This document shows, piece by piece, positions 27,785-38,298 of a stretch of DNA of 64,000 bases (position 1 is its first letter; each line of letters starts with the position of its first letter). The stretch covers positions 54,877-118,876 of the forward strand of contig NZ_CACWVY010000001.1 in NCBI RefSeq assembly GCF_902764455.1, read 5' to 3'. The position numbers and the translations under genes are program-made. The notes under the pieces are model-generated. The model did no database searches. It was given only the letters and a program-made list of their open reading frames with translations, and was not told the DNA's origin. This DNA is from an uncultured Methanobrevibacter sp. Lineage in GTDB: Archaea; Methanobacteriota; Methanobacteria; Methanobacteriales; Methanobacteriaceae.

Positions 27785-29008
27785 ATGAAAATTACAGTTG
27801 CGGGGGTGGGATATGTAGGTCTTTCCCTTGCAGTTTTACTCGCTCAAAAACATGATGTTACTGCAATTACAACAACAGAATCAAAAGCTGAAATGCTGAA
27901 TCAGTTTATAAGTCCCATTCAGGATGATGAGATAGAAAGATTTTTTACAGAGGTCCGTGAAGGTGAAAGGAAACTTAATCTTTATACAACCACAGATAAG
28001 GAAGCCGCTTACAAAAGTGCTGACCTTGTCATTATAGCTACACCTACAAATTATGATGATGTCAATCATTTCTTTGATACCTCAGCTGTTGAGGATGCAA
28101 TAGAATGGACCTTAAAAGTCAATCCTAACGTATTGATGGTTATTAAATCAACAATTCCTGTCGGATATACCGAGTCTGTACGTGAAAAGTACGGCGTTGA
28201 AAACATTATATTCTCACCAGAGTTCCTTCGTGAATCAAAGGCTCTTTATGATAACCTCCACCCAAGCAGAATAGTTGTAGGATGCGATGATAATCAAAAA
28301 GATGAAGGGCAAATGTTTGCAGATTTACTTCTGGAAGGTGCAAGAGAAGAAGAAAAAAGATCAGGCTGGCCAGAACAGGACATTCCAATACTATTGGCAC
28401 ATTTGACAGAGGCCGAAGCAATCAAACTTTTTGCAAACACCTACCTTGCAGTAAGGGTGAGTTACTTCAACGAACTTGATACATATGCACAGACCAAAGG
28501 CCTTGACACACAAATGATTATCGACGGAGTATGTATGGACCCTCGTATTGGAGGACACTACAATAACCCTTCATTCGGTTACGGAGGATACTGCCTGCCA
28601 AAAGATACAAAACAGCTATTGGCAAACTATAAAGATGTTCCGCAGACCATGATAAAAGCAGTTGTCGATTCAAATGCTGTTAGAAAAGAGTTCATAGCAA
28701 ACCAGATTATTTCAAGAAATCCGAAAACTGTAGGTGTTTACAGACTTACCATGAAAAGTAACAGTGACAATTTCCGTGCATCAGCAATACAGGGCGTCAT
28801 GAAAAGGATAAAAGCGGAAGGAATTCCAATAATTATATATGAACCTACATTAGAGGATGGAAGTGAATTCTTCAAATCCGAAGTGGTAAATGACATTGAT
28901 CGTTTTAAAGCTGAAAGTGACGTTATTTTAGCAAACCGCTATGATTTAGACCTTCTTGGAGATGTTGTGGATAAGGTATACACAAGAGACCTCTTCAGAA
29001 GAGACTGA
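27785..29008 (+). CDS. UDP-glucose/GDP-mannose 6-dehydrogenase family protein
   Basis: This 407-residue enzyme oxidises a nucleotide sugar to the uronic acid. It has the N-terminal NAD fingerprint [12 protein letters not shown], the KSTIPVGYT motif, [23 protein letters not shown] and the catalytic Cys in [14 protein letters not shown]. This fits bacterial-type Ugd best, so uronate for surface polysaccharide is likely. It stands alone and ends at a strong terminator. Confidence 0.87.
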   Translation: MKITVAGVGYVGLSLAVLLAQKHDVTAITTTESKAEMLNQFISPIQDDEIERFFTEVREGERKLNLYTTTDKEAAYKSADLVIIATPTNYDDVNHFFDTSAVEDAIEWTLKVNPNVLMVIKSTIPVGYTESVREKYGVENIIFSPEFLRESKALYDNLHPSRIVVGCDDNQKDEGQMFADLLLEGAREEEKRSGWPEQDIPILLAHLTEAEAIKLFANTYLAVRVSYFNELDTYAQTKGLDTQMIIDGVCMDPRIGGHYNNPSFGYGGYCLPKDTKQLLANYKDVPQTMIKAVVDSNAVRKEFIANQIISRNPKTVGVYRLTMKSNSDNFRASAIQGVMKRIKAEGIPIIIYEPTLEDGSEFFKSEVVNDIDRFKAESDVILANRYDLDLLGDVVDKVYTRDLFRRD

Positions 29009-29020
29009 TTGAATGTGAAA

Positions 29021-29050
29021 ATGTGCTTTAAATTGAGCACATCTTTTTTT
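29021..29050 (+). terminator. hairpin with T-tract after the dehydrogenase gene
   Basis: A 7-bp stem ATGTGCT/AGCACAT (29021-29027, 29036-29042) is followed by seven T. Confidence 0.75.
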
Positions 29051-29161
29051 ATTATTTTTTGCAATGTTCATTTTACATCAATACCTCTTAGAATTTTTGA
29101 ACAAGCATTTAAATATTATTAAAAATATATATTTTTTTACAAATATTACCGAGGTGAAAAA

Positions 29162-29308
29162 ATGAACTTTACAAACGAATACTTTATTGGCGGAGTCCTT
29201 TGTTTATTAATTTCAATAGGTTCAATCATTATAGGTAACAGAATTTCTGCAGCAACAGTTGTATCATTTACACTATTCCTTTTTGGTATTTACAAAGCAA
29301 TGAAATAA
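29162..29308 (+). CDS. small membrane protein, 48 residues
   Basis: This short frame begins with ATG after an excellent ribosome site (GAGGTGAAAAA) and a TATA-like sequence about 30-40 bp upstream. The product has two hydrophobic segments (YFIGGVLCLLISIGSIII and AATVVSFTLFLFGIY) separated by GNRIS, ending in KAMK, so it should be a two-helix hairpin in the membrane. A GC-rich hairpin terminator follows. Function is unknown. Confidence 0.7.
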   Translation: MNFTNEYFIGGVLCLLISIGSIIIGNRISAATVVSFTLFLFGIYKAMK

Positions 29309-29334
29309 TAAAAAAATGTAGAGAATTCTACTAT

Positions 29335-29367
29335 CCACGACACCACCAGTCGTGGCATTCTGTTTTT
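29335..29367 (+). terminator. GC-rich hairpin with T-tract
   Basis: CCACGAC (29335-29341) pairs with GTCGTGG (29349-29355) around a 7-base loop, then CATTCTG and six T. It is much more GC-rich than its surroundings and follows the 48-residue membrane protein gene. Confidence 0.7.
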
Positions 29368-29461
29368 TAACGAAATTTCACCAAATTTCAAATCAATAAC
29401 AAAAAATAAAGTTTAAAGGAGAGTTAATCTCCCAAAATTAAAATATGGAGAAAAATTAATA

Positions 29462-29485
29462 AATTGGGAAAGGAGTTTCCCAATT
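29462..29485 (-). terminator. hairpin terminator of the secreted protein gene
   Basis: A 10-bp perfect stem (29462-29471 with 29476-29485) and GGAG loop lie 14 bp past the stop codon of the leftward gene; T-rich sequence follows on the minus strand. Confidence 0.65.
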
Positions 29486-29498
29486 GACAATTCCGGTT

Positions 29499-29984
29499 TT
29501 AGAATGCTACCGGTTTAACATTGTTGTTTTTGTTGAATTGATTTAATGTTGAAATCAGTTTGGCAGTGTTCATGTTGCTTGAGTCTTTAGCCCATGCAAC
29601 AACAACGTATTGTTCCCCTCCAGCAGATACAATTTCAGATGCACCATGGGTTGCGTGATCATAGTCAGTGAAGTTTGCAATGTGGTCAGAGTTTACATTA
29701 ACACTTAAATCGTCATCAGAATATAGGTATTCTCTTCCGTCGTGGTGAATCACATTATCCAAGATGTCATCGTTTTCCACATCGTCGTAAACATCATCAT
29801 TTACATTTTTATAAATTGAAATTCCTGCATCCTGATTGCCGTTTGCGGATACTGAGTAGTATTCACCATTATAGATACTTTTATAATTGCTGTCTAGTTT
29901 AAAATCGTTTACACTTGCGGCACAAACGCCTCCCATTAGAAGTGCAGTGACGATTATTGCAAAAAATATTTTTTTTGTATTCAT
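29499..29984 (-). CDS. secreted protein of unknown function
   Basis: The 161-residue product starts with MNTKKIF and a signal peptide (AIIVTALLMGGVCAASV, cleavage likely after CAA). The mature domain is acidic, with YDDVENDDI and YSDDDLSVNVN, and a C-terminal motif ending in GGEQYVVVAWAKDSS.. and a Lys/Asn-rich tail. GTGAT precedes the ATG at 29984; a GTG at 29993 overlaps that site. The family appears to be restricted to related methanogens, but I cannot name it. Confidence 0.65.
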   Translation of the reverse strand: MNTKKIFFAIIVTALLMGGVCAASVNDFKLDSNYKSIYNGEYYSVSANGNQDAGISIYKNVNDDVYDDVENDDILDNVIHHDGREYLYSDDDLSVNVNSDHIANFTDYDHATHGASEIVSAGGEQYVVVAWAKDSSNMNTAKLISTLNQFNKNNNVKPVAF

Positions 29985-30707
29985 GATAATCACATTTAAT
30001 TTTTTTAATTACACCTGAGAATGGTTTGAGGTAAGTGTGCCTCTCGTAAGTATAGTTAATTATATAAAACTAGCCATATATAACTTTTTTCGAATGTAAG
30101 TACACACTTACATAATTATTAAATAAATAAAAGCCATTAAATTATTTATTTGCTCAAATATCCATTTTAAAGATATTTTAAAAATATATTGAAAGGAATG
30201 ATGAATATGACAGCTTCAAATGTCACACTTTCATTTAATTCAATTAGATTTTCGGATATTTTCCCATCCAAAAACAATTGCTGGGCAGAGAAAGTTTTTC
30301 AAGGAATGTTGTATTATATCCCTATTTTTTGCTAATTCATAGGCCGTTTCAATGCCGATGAAAGATTTGAGATGAATACTATATCATTTTGTCCGTGAGG
30401 GATTCCTGAATGATTTTTCTATCCCCGATGTTGGTCAGCCGAGAGACGTCATTCCACCCATCAATGTCAAATTTCAGCAATCAGTTGAGATCCTATTGCA
30501 ATAACTAGATTGTCATATGCATTGTTCCTGTAAATTATACAAGAGAAATTTATTTTCAATCCCATTATAAAATTATTATTAAAAAAGGTAATATGACTAA
30601 CAAATCATGAAATCAAGTAAAAGATTAAAAAAAAGTAATTATTGAGAAAAATTAATCCCCCATAGTTTAAATCTATTTTAAGCTATATTTTGATTTAGTG
30701 CAAGACT
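29985..30707. other. intergenic region containing a decayed gene
   Basis: The part next to the secreted-protein gene is promoter-like AT-rich sequence. The centre holds the pseudogene described separately (30240-30530). The right part is AT-rich without a frame. Confidence 0.5.
30240..30530 (-). pseudogene. remnant of an FAD/NAD(P)H disulfide-oxidoreductase (NADH oxidase-like)
   Basis: On the minus strand, pieces in different frames read YDNLVIAIGSQLIAEI, then DIDGWNDVSRLTNIGDRKIIQESLTDKM, then SFIGIETAYELAKNRDI, in the order expected for an NADH oxidase or CoA-disulfide reductase: the YDxLVIATGS motif, the xxLRNIxD segment and the GGGFIGIExAYEL NAD-binding motif. Frameshifts and stops separate the pieces, and both ends are missing. 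It is a dead fragment rather than a gene. Confidence 0.6.
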
Positions 30708-31331
30708 CTAATCTAAAAACTCGAAATACTTAGTTTCTATTTCAATATTGGAATCAATTTCCATAATCTTTTGAGAAATTAATGTTTTTAATTTTGAAAG
30801 GTCTTCTGGAGACTCAGAGAACAGATAAATTGTTTCAGGTTCAAGAGGCTTGTTTTCAATTGATATATTTTCAACTGAGCGAAAATGAGGATTATAATTT
30901 TTGCATATACCGAATTCAGTTTTTAAATGATTAAATGCATCTATTTTTTCGTAGGTACCTTCATTCATAAATTTAACATTGTCAAATTTAATTACAAGTG
31001 CTATCGCATCTTCAACTATTAAAATTATTTCACCCGTATCCTCATCTCTAAGGGAGTATAGAGTATTTAACTGGTTCAATTCTTCAACCAAATCATATAC
31101 TATTTTATCCCGTTCGGATTCGTTTTCAACTTCTAAGTAGAAAACTGTAACATCCTGGTTGACATCTTCACTTTTCATGGGTCTGAGATGAAAATAATCA
31201 TAGGTTGAATGCTGTTCAATGAATGCAGCATATTTTAGTATAATATTATTTATTTCTTCTATTTTTTCAATATCCACAATTCCAACTGAAAATTTTCTTT
31301 TGACAACCATAATTAATACTATATTACTCAT
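30708..31331 (-). CDS. hypothetical protein
   Basis: I do not recognise this protein of about 207 residues. It has mixed alpha/beta character and many acidic residues, with no signal peptide or membrane segment in the chosen form. Start choice is uncertain. AAAGG stands 7 bases before the ATG at 31331 and a TATA-like element is about 40 bp upstream; an ATG at 31310 (MVVKRKFSVGI) is also possible. The longer 232-residue frame would place a hydrophobic stretch across the promoter. Confidence 0.55.
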   Translation of the reverse strand: MSNIVLIMVVKRKFSVGIVDIEKIEEINNIILKYAAFIEQHSTYDYFHLRPMKSEDVNQDVTVFYLEVENESERDKIVYDLVEELNQLNTLYSLRDEDTGEIILIVEDAIALVIKFDNVKFMNEGTYEKIDAFNHLKTEFGICKNYNPHFRSVENISIENKPLEPETIYLFSESPEDLSKLKTLISQKIMEIDSNIEIETKYFEFLD

Positions 31332-31406
31332 ATAATAAACCTTTTTTTGAAATATTTCCAAAAAAGCAATATTTATAATATACAACAAAAAAAGCATACT
31401 GAACAA

Positions 31407-32012
31407 AAATTCATAAGTATTTCCAAATCCAATATCAGACCTGATTTAATATTTCTTTTCTAATCTTTCATAATCCAAAATGCAATATAATATCCATATT
31501 ACAATACTAAAAAAGTCATTTAAGTTAATATAGCCAATAATAAAAGAGAACCCAACTAAATTATTATAGAACATAGTCTTTCCACCATTGATAAACTTTT
31601 AATGTCCCATGGAAGTATTATTTTCAATATTCGTGAATTGCCCATATTCCCCCAATATATAAATTATTTTTGACATATCACCAATCATATATTAATTGTA
31701 ATTAAATCCTGTGCATTTTAATATTGACACCACCATTTAAAAAAAAAAATAGTTATTCCAAAATATAATCAATATAATTTAACTAATTAAAATAGACATA
31801 ATCCAATTTTAACAATTTAAAAAGCATTATTTATACCATTGATTGAAAAACTCGTGATTATTATAAAATAAAGTATCAACAATATATAAAACAAAAGTTT
31901 AACAGAATTACTTTTTAATAACTTTTAGTAAATTTAATAGAAAACTTTATATAGTAACAAAAGGTAAATAAAATATATTCATACATTAATCCTAAAAAGG
32001 AGTGTGAAATTT
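31407..32012. other. 600-bp intergenic region
   Basis: This is AT-rich sequence with no frame that I can support. Near its right end ACTTTATATAG (about 31942-31952) is a good rightward TATA box for the small heat-shock gene. Nothing else was recognised. Confidence 0.4.
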
Positions 32013-32606
32013 ATGGTAGATTCAGATACAATCGAAACTAAAATTTCAGATAAAAAAGAAGAATTCGAAGAAGAAAAAGTTGAAGAAACTGCAGAAGAAT
32101 TCGATGAAGAAAAAGATATTAAAGAAACTTTTGAAGATAAAAAAGAAAAAGGTAAAAATATTGCAGACAATGTAATTAGCGATTTATCTAAAACCATCGA
32201 CGAATTTAAAGACAGTATTAAAAACATGCAAAAAAATGCTGATCAGAAATATCAAGATTACAAAAAATCAACCGTACAAACTTTAGACATCGATTTAATT
32301 GAAACTCCTGATGTTTACCACATTAAAGCAGCAGTGCCTGGTGTAAGCAAAAAGAACATTTTAATCGAAGCCGGTGACAATGACATCACTATCGAATGTA
32401 CATTCACACCATTCATTGAAGAATTCGATGAAGAAGATGAAGCTGAAGTAATTGTCTCCGCCATTAAATACGGTAGATGCGTTAAAACTGTAAGATTCGA
32501 AAACAGTATTGACATTGAAAACATTAAAGCTAAATTCAAAAACGGAACTGTTAGAATAACACTTCCAAAATTAATTATACCAAAACATAAAATTAAAGTA
32601 GACTAA
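32013..32606 (+). CDS. Hsp20/alpha-crystallin family small heat-shock protein
   Basis: This 197-residue chaperone has the alpha-crystallin domain in the C-terminal half: LIETPDVYHIKAAVPGVSKKNI at its start and IKAKFKNGTVRITLPK near its end. The C-terminal IIPK segment could act as the I-x-I/V-type oligomer contact. The first ~85 residues are unusually long, acidic and Lys/Glu-rich, likely helical. ATG at 32013 follows AAGGAG; an in-frame GTG at 32004 is too close to that site. A strong terminator overlaps the stop. Confidence 0.88.
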   Translation: MVDSDTIETKISDKKEEFEEEKVEETAEEFDEEKDIKETFEDKKEKGKNIADNVISDLSKTIDEFKDSIKNMQKNADQKYQDYKKSTVQTLDIDLIETPDVYHIKAAVPGVSKKNILIEAGDNDITIECTFTPFIEEFDEEDEAEVIVSAIKYGRCVKTVRFENSIDIENIKAKFKNGTVRITLPKLIIPKHKIKVD

Positions 32607-32630
32607 TTATCTACTTTTATTCTCTTTTTT
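32595..32630 (+). terminator. hairpin with T-rich tail
   Basis: AAAGTAGA/TCTACTTT (32595-32602, 32610-32617) with a 7-base loop spans the stop codon of the heat-shock gene and is followed by T-rich sequence ending in TTTTTT. Confidence 0.65.
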
Positions 32631-32666
32631 AAAAAATAAAATAAGTAATGTAGATTAAATCTACAT

Positions 32667-33677
32667 TTAGTATCTAACTTTTCCTATGTGTCTGGTTGCA
32701 CCAGGATCTTCATCATTAAAGTGAGCAAGATAGTATACAAACCATTCAAGCGGAATTACAAAGATAAATGGGGACAATAATTTATCCACATCAGCATAAT
32801 CTTTTAATTCATATAATATTGTTTTTGCTTCAAGGTTGACGCAAAAATCAATAGCTTTTTGAGTAATCTCATCAGATTCCAAATCAGATGATATAATAAT
32901 TACCGGAACATCTTTTTCTGCTCTTTCAATTAATCCATGTCTGAATTCAGCTGCATATTCCGGACATGCATGCTTGATTGCTCCTTCCATAAGCATTGTC
33001 ATTGCCAATTTGTATGCAAGACCGAAATTAGGACCGCTTCCTAAACAGTAGAAAATATCTTCACCAGCATATTTTTCAGCTAAAGCCTTGTTGTCATCTT
33101 CAGTTAAAAGTAAAAGTTTTTCAAGCATTTCAGGCATGGTGAGCAATTCTTCTAATAATTGCGCTTTATTTTCATAGTCTGATGCTTTGAACAGAATGTA
33201 GTAAAGGCTTGCTAGTTGAGTAATGTAGGTTTTTGTACCAAGAATAGCAGTTTCAGTATCACATCTTGTTGTGATTGGAGTTTTAGCTTCTTTAATCATT
33301 GAACTTTCAGGTTCATTTGAAATAGAAACAGTGTGTATTCCATACTCATTAGCTTTTCTCAATGCTGCTAAAGTATCGGCGGTTTCACCAGATTGTGAGG
33401 TGAATATTGCAATAGAGTTCTCGTTTTCTGTCAGTTTTTTGTTATAGTAGAATTCATAGCCTGCATACACTTCAATATTAATATTGGTGGAAGACATTCT
33501 GATTGCGTCACGAACGCTGTAACAGGTTGAAATAGAACTTCCGCACCCTACCAAATAAACTTTGTCGGCTTCTAAAACCTTTTGTGAAACTTCATCCATA
33601 GTTGGAAGTTCACTGTCAAAAGTCCTTTGAAGTGACTCTGGCTGTTCCATCATTTCATCATACATTTTATATTTCAT
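32667..33677 (-). CDS. SIS-domain phosphosugar isomerase/deaminase-like protein
   Basis: This 336-residue protein has two SIS domains. The first shows [20 protein letters not shown] and [18 protein letters not shown], matching the sugar-phosphate site of GlmS isomerase domains; the second has [25 protein letters not shown] and the [10 protein letters not shown] tail. There is no glutaminase domain, so it resembles AgaS/FrlB-type enzymes rather than GlmS. The substrate is undetermined. The gene is monocistronic. Confidence 0.82.
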   Translation of the reverse strand: MKYKMYDEMMEQPESLQRTFDSELPTMDEVSQKVLEADKVYLVGCGSSISTCYSVRDAIRMSSTNINIEVYAGYEFYYNKKLTENENSIAIFTSQSGETADTLAALRKANEYGIHTVSISNEPESSMIKEAKTPITTRCDTETAILGTKTYITQLASLYYILFKASDYENKAQLLEELLTMPEMLEKLLLLTEDDNKALAEKYAGEDIFYCLGSGPNFGLAYKLAMTMLMEGAIKHACPEYAAEFRHGLIERAEKDVPVIIISSDLESDEITQKAIDFCVNLEAKTILYELKDYADVDKLLSPFIFVIPLEWFVYYLAHFNDEDPGATRHIGKVRY

Positions 33678-33768
33678 AGCTTAAACTCCTTTAAAATTAA
33701 ATATTATAATTAATATATTGTAAATTAACATATAAAAAGGTTTTTTAAAAAATATTAAAATGATGATT

Positions 33769-34395
33769 ATGGAAATTGATTTATCACTAATCGGAATGGA
33801 AAAAGGAAGACAATACGAGACAATAATTACCACAAAAAACACTGACAACACATTCAATGCAGCACCTATAGGTGTGATATGTTCCGGTCCGGACGTTATT
33901 GTAATCCGTATTTTTAAAGGAAGCCACACCTTAGACAATATCATTGAAAACAGAGAGTTTATTGTAAACATTACCTATGACCCAGAACTTTTTGCAGTTT
34001 CAACACTCCAAAACCTCCCCCAGGATTCATTTGATGAAGATATGACCCTGAATGATGCTGATGCCTATTTTAAATGCGAAGTTATCTCACTAATTGAAGC
34101 GGTAAAACAAAGCGATCCTATAAAAAAGAAAGATGAAGCCATTGTAATCAAATCAAAAGTGACTGAACTGGTCATCAATAAAAATACAAAAGCATTCAAC
34201 AGGGGTTTCAGCTATGTAATCGAGTCTCTGACAAATTTCAGCCGTTTTGATAATGTTAGCGATGCTCAAAAAGAAGATTATCTGAATAAATTCAGGGAAG
34301 CCTACCGTGTTGTAAAAAAAGTTGGCCGCATAGATGATATAAAGGCCATGAAAGAAATAAAAAAAGAATTGGAAAGTAAAGGCTATGACCTTTAG
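33769..34395 (+). CDS. DUF447 family protein (FMN-binding split-barrel-like)
   Basis: This archaeal protein of about 208 residues begins with [18 protein letters not shown] and has [26 protein letters not shown], typical of the DUF447 group, whose members adopt a flavin-reductase-like split barrel. No enzymatic role is assigned. Several in-frame ATGs (33760, 33763, 33769) are possible; 33769 has GATGAT before it. It converges with the adenine deaminase gene, overlapping it by 4 bp. Confidence 0.7.
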   Translation: MEIDLSLIGMEKGRQYETIITTKNTDNTFNAAPIGVICSGPDVIVIRIFKGSHTLDNIIENREFIVNITYDPELFAVSTLQNLPQDSFDEDMTLNDADAYFKCEVISLIEAVKQSDPIKKKDEAIVIKSKVTELVINKNTKAFNRGFSYVIESLTNFSRFDNVSDAQKEDYLNKFREAYRVVKKVGRIDDIKAMKEIKKELESKGYDL

Positions 34396-36107
34396 TTTCT
34401 AATGACATCCATCATCTCAAAGTTATCTGCGTCAAACAATCCCTTATCAGAAAGTTTGATTGACGGAATTACCAGAAGGGCCATGAATCCCATTGTCAGG
34501 AATGGTGCTTCAAGCTTGCATCCAAGAGAAAATGCTCTTTTCTGCAGTCCGAATAATTTTTTTGCAGTAATCAAACCGTCTTCATTGCTCATCAAACCCG
34601 CAATCGGAAGAGACAGCAAGTCTTCAAAGTCATCACCGACTACAGCAATTCCCCCGCCATTGTCTATTACCTTATTCACGGCTTTGGCCATCATTTCCGA
34701 AGAACATCCCACAGAAACAATATTATGTGAATCATGTGAAATTGATGAAGCGATAGCTCCTTTTTTAAGACCGAATCCTCTAATAAATGCATTAGCAACA
34801 TTGTTTGAACCGTGACGTTCAACAACAGAAATCTTCAATACATCCCCAGATATGTCAGGCTGGACAATACCGTCATTTGAGGAAAGTTTTGCAATTCCTT
34901 TTTGAGTAATAAGGCCTCCGCTGGCACATTCAATGACGTTTACTTCACATTCATCACCATTAAAGTAAATATCAAAGTTACAAGGTGATTTTTTCTCCAC
35001 ATTCATCGAATTATTTGCCTGTACTTCTTCAGCATCAAATAAAACGTTTTCACCATCGAAAACACATTTTCCGGAAATGTATGTCTTCAATACGTTGAGA
35101 TTATCCAGATTGTCTACAATAATGAAATCCGCCTTAGAGCCTGTTACAATTGATCCTCCGTCAATTCCGTAATGGGCTGCAGGATTTATAGTTACCATTT
35201 CAATAGCTTTAATCACATCAACTCCCAAATCAACCGCTTTTTTGACTGATTCATTTAAATGACCATTAACCAAATCTTTCGGATTTTTATCATCACTTAC
35301 TATAAAATCAAAGATAGGTGAGTGAAGTCTTCTTGAGAGAACTTCATTAGGTATTATTCCGAAACTGTCCTGATTTCTGTAAAATTCTATACGTTGCGAA
35401 AAATCAAAGAGGGCTTCCATATCCTTGGCAGATGAACCATCACGTACCATAATTTTCATGCCTTTCTGCTTTTTCTCGATAGCTTCTTTGAAAGTGCTGC
35501 ATTCATGGTCAGTTACTATACCCTGCTCAATATATTTATCCAAATCTTTTCCGGAAACAAGTGGTGCATGACCATCTATCGGCTTTTTATACATTCTTGC
35601 AATTTTAAGTTTCCTTAAAACCTCATCATCCCCGCCGATAACTCCAGGATAATTCATCATTTCGGCAAGTGCAATGATTTCAGGTTTTTGAAGCAGATAT
35701 TCAATGTCTTCAGAATCTATTGTTGCACCTGATGTTTCAAATGATGTTGCAGGAACACATGAAGGTGCGGCAAAATAAAAATTAAAGGGAACTGTAGATG
35801 CATTTTCAATCATAAATTCAATTCCGTCAATGCCACTTACATTGGCTATTTCATGAGGATCACATACAACAGCAGTAGTACCGTGCCTTACTGCAACCCT
35901 TGCAAACTGCGCAGGTGTCATCATACTGCTTTCAATATGAATATGTGAATCTATAAAACCCGGCAGCATCAGACCTTCAACATCAATTTTAGTTTGTGCA
36001 TTAACGCTGATTGGAACTATTTCCTTAAAAATTCCCTCTTCTATTGTTATTCTGGCAGGATAAACGGAATCTGTTAAGACATCCAAAATAAAAGCAGTGA
36101 ATTTCAT
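34392..36107 (-). CDS. ade: adenine deaminase
   Basis: This amidohydrolase of about 571 residues converts adenine to hypoxanthine. It shows the metal-binding [15 protein letters not shown], the CDPHEIANV segment, [11 protein letters not shown], and the C-terminal [20 protein letters not shown]. The ATG at 36107 lies just past the stop of the upstream gene (TAG, 36109-36111), suggesting coupling. The upstream neighbour is an ornithine-cyclodeaminase-type gene. Confidence 0.9.
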   Translation of the reverse strand: MKFTAFILDVLTDSVYPARITIEEGIFKEIVPISVNAQTKIDVEGLMLPGFIDSHIHIESSMMTPAQFARVAVRHGTTAVVCDPHEIANVSGIDGIEFMIENASTVPFNFYFAAPSCVPATSFETSGATIDSEDIEYLLQKPEIIALAEMMNYPGVIGGDDEVLRKLKIARMYKKPIDGHAPLVSGKDLDKYIEQGIVTDHECSTFKEAIEKKQKGMKIMVRDGSSAKDMEALFDFSQRIEFYRNQDSFGIIPNEVLSRRLHSPIFDFIVSDDKNPKDLVNGHLNESVKKAVDLGVDVIKAIEMVTINPAAHYGIDGGSIVTGSKADFIIVDNLDNLNVLKTYISGKCVFDGENVLFDAEEVQANNSMNVEKKSPCNFDIYFNGDECEVNVIECASGGLITQKGIAKLSSNDGIVQPDISGDVLKISVVERHGSNNVANAFIRGFGLKKGAIASSISHDSHNIVSVGCSSEMMAKAVNKVIDNGGGIAVVGDDFEDLLSLPIAGLMSNEDGLITAKKLFGLQKRAFSLGCKLEAPFLTMGFMALLVIPSIKLSDKGLFDADNFEMMDVIRN

Positions 36108-36108
36108 G

Positions 36109-37329
36109 CTAATCATCTTGCAGTGCATTATATAAAAGCGGCAGGAATGTGCCTATATCAGTTACAATACCTACAACCTGCGCACTGCCTCTGTCAGATA
36201 ATTTGGTAACTGTGGATGGATTGATATCTACACAGATACTTTTAACCCTTGACGGAAGAAGATTACCCATTGCAATGGAGTGAAGCATTGTGGAAATCAT
36301 TAAAACCATATCCACTTCCTGAGCATATTTCCTCATAAGCTTTTGGGCTTCAACTGTATCGGTTATGACATCAGGAAGAGGTCCGTCATCACGGATAGAA
36401 CCTGCAAGAACATACGGAACATTGTTTTTTACACATTCATACATTATTCCGCCAGTTAATGTTCCGTCTTCAACCGCCTGCATAATGGAACCTGACTTGT
36501 TGATTCTGTTGATGGCCCTCATATGGTGAGTGTGGCCGTGACCAACAATTTTTCCTGTTTCGACCTCAATACCCAGTGAAGTTCCAAAAAGATTGGATTC
36601 AATATCATGAGTAGCCAATGCATTACCTGCAAGTATAACATCAATATACCCCTGTCTTATAAGAGAAGCAAGATATTTGCCGGAACCAGTGTGTACAATA
36701 GCAGGTCCGCCGACAATACCTATTTTTCCACCTTTAGCTTTGATTTCTTTCATTTCATCAGCTATACCATTGATTAAACTCATAAGAGGTTTTTCGGAAG
36801 ACACTTCACTGTTCATGAATTCAAATACCTGCTGTTCGCTCCTTGATCTGTGAGGTGGTGTAACTCTGACACCGTCAAGACCAACTACAATCTTATCTCC
36901 GGATTTTACATCAGCAATTGGCTTTACATAAGCCCTTGGAACATCCTCATCAACAACAACTACGCAGTCCATTTCAATATCTTCAACAAGCATCCAGTTT
37001 CCATTGTAATAGATGTGGGTTGTGTGATTGGATGATGAATAAAAACCTTCAGGAGCAACTTTGTCTTTAGTTGATGATATAAGATTAACTTCCTTTATCT
37101 CATCAATTGAAGCACCAAGAACAGACAATTCATCTAAAATGGAATTCAATAATTCGGGAGATTCTGCAGAAACTTCAATTTTTGCTCTACTAACATCTGA
37201 TTTTTTTCTTCCAACATCAATTTCCAATATATCAAATTCTCCGCCTTTATCCATGATTATTGCCATTGTCTTTGTTAACATCAATGAGTCAATAATATGG
37301 CCTGAAAGCTCTATTTTTCTTTTATTCAT
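36109..37329 (-). CDS. TIGR00300/LOR-SDH domain protein, probable archaeal ornithine cyclodeaminase
   Basis: This 406-residue protein belongs to the LOR/SDH domain group. Methanogen members convert ornithine to proline with NAD, and the same domain forms the C-terminal half of cyanobacterial ArgZ/AgrE. The N-terminal part has [24 protein letters not shown], and the nucleotide region [20 protein letters not shown] is clear, as is [17 protein letters not shown]. Function is taken from the family; catalytic residues were not checked. The ATG at 37329 follows GTGGAG. Confidence 0.75.
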   Translation of the reverse strand: MNKRKIELSGHIIDSLMLTKTMAIIMDKGGEFDILEIDVGRKKSDVSRAKIEVSAESPELLNSILDELSVLGASIDEIKEVNLISSTKDKVAPEGFYSSSNHTTHIYYNGNWMLVEDIEMDCVVVVDEDVPRAYVKPIADVKSGDKIVVGLDGVRVTPPHRSRSEQQVFEFMNSEVSSEKPLMSLINGIADEMKEIKAKGGKIGIVGGPAIVHTGSGKYLASLIRQGYIDVILAGNALATHDIESNLFGTSLGIEVETGKIVGHGHTHHMRAINRINKSGSIMQAVEDGTLTGGIMYECVKNNVPYVLAGSIRDDGPLPDVITDTVEAQKLMRKYAQEVDMVLMISTMLHSIAMGNLLPSRVKSICVDINPSTVTKLSDRGSAQVVGIVTDIGTFLPLLYNALQDD

Positions 37330-37440
37330 AACATTATGCTCCACTTGTTAATGTTATAATTTTAGTTTTTGGTGATATTTAATGGTATTGTTAAATATAA
37401 AAAAAGAAAAGATTAATGAAAATAACTGATTTATTATTTT

Positions 37441-38289
37441 TCATTTTTTAAAATATTTTAAACCAGATATGGAGGACATGTTTCCAAAGGTAGACTCTTT
37501 AATTTTTCTTTTATAGAATTCATCCTCATCAAATGTTCCATTCTGTTTTTCTTGGTTGATTTCATTTTGAAGACTGTTGGCCATATCAACATAATATTGG
37601 ACGGCGTCATCATGAGACATTCCAGTTGTGGGAGTATTTACTTTTGTTGCAACTATTCCTACAAGCCCTCCACCTTGATTATCGTGCTTTTGTCTTACCA
37701 CAAGCAAAATAGATTTTAAATAATCATCGTCAATTGAATCGTAAACTTCTAAAAATACAGGCTCAATTTTTTCATAATATTTACGGTTTGCCGTACTATT
37801 ATCTGCATTGCCGTATTTTTTTCTAATAGATAATGATTTATCTATTATTGAATCCATAATTCTACTTTTACCCAAAGTTTCTCCAAACTTACCCGCAACA
37901 ACTTCTTCAGCATTGATAATTTTATCAACACTAGATTTCGGATAATTTTGAGATTCAGACCAACCACAATACGGGCAGAAATTTGCATTTTCATTTAAAG
38001 TTTTACCACAACTGGGGCAAGTTTTTTCCAGCATTTCTTCACCCATTTTTGTGCCGCATTTCGGACAAAAAATACTATCTCCAACATCTTCACCACAGCT
38101 TGGACATAATGTTTTAAAATCTTCTTCAACTATCTTAGTACCACAATTAGGACAGAAATTACTATCCCCCGCATCAACACCACAATTAGGGCAGATAGAA
38201 CTATATTCCTCAACAATTATCTTAGTACCACAATTAGGACAGAAATTGTTATCTCCCGCATCAACACCACAATTAGAACAATTTACCAT
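37441..38289 (-). CDS. multi-zinc-ribbon protein, last gene of the eight-gene cluster
   Basis: The 282-residue protein starts with four Cys4 zinc ribbons of CxxC-x(10-11)-CxxC form (C-S-N-C...C-P-N-C, CPNC...CPNC, CPSC...CPKC, CPSC...CPYC) in the first ~115 residues. The remaining ~165 residues are charged and mostly helical, with a GGGLVGIVATKVNTPT segment. Zinc ribbons 1 and 2 are near-identical at the DNA level. It follows the calcium-repeat gene by 9 bp. No function is known. Confidence 0.75.
   Translation of the reverse strand: MVNCSNCGVDAGDNNFCPNCGTKIIVEEYSSICPNCGVDAGDSNFCPNCGTKIVEEDFKTLCPSCGEDVGDSIFCPKCGTKMGEEMLEKTCPSCGKTLNENANFCPYCGWSESQNYPKSSVDKIINAEEVVAGKFGETLGKSRIMDSIIDKSLSIRKKYGNADNSTANRKYYEKIEPVFLEVYDSIDDDYLKSILLVVRQKHDNQGGGLVGIVATKVNTPTTGMSHDDAVQYYVDMANSLQNEINQEKQNGTFDEDEFYKRKIKESTFGNMSSISGLKYFKK
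38131..38276. repeat. 87-bp spaced duplication encoding two zinc ribbons
   Basis: Nearly identical ~59-bp blocks start at 38131 and 38218, 87 bp or 29 codons apart. Each encodes a C-N-C-G-V-D-A-G-D-x-N-F-C-P-N-C-G-T-K type ribbon. The low divergence indicates a recent internal duplication. Confidence 0.75.
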
Positions 38290-38298
38290 ATTCCTCTC

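Noticed and set aside
30201..30335. 44-residue frame MNMTASNVTLSF...
   Set aside because: It has a weak ribosome-like site but lies across the decayed oxidoreductase gene on the other strand and has no features of its own.
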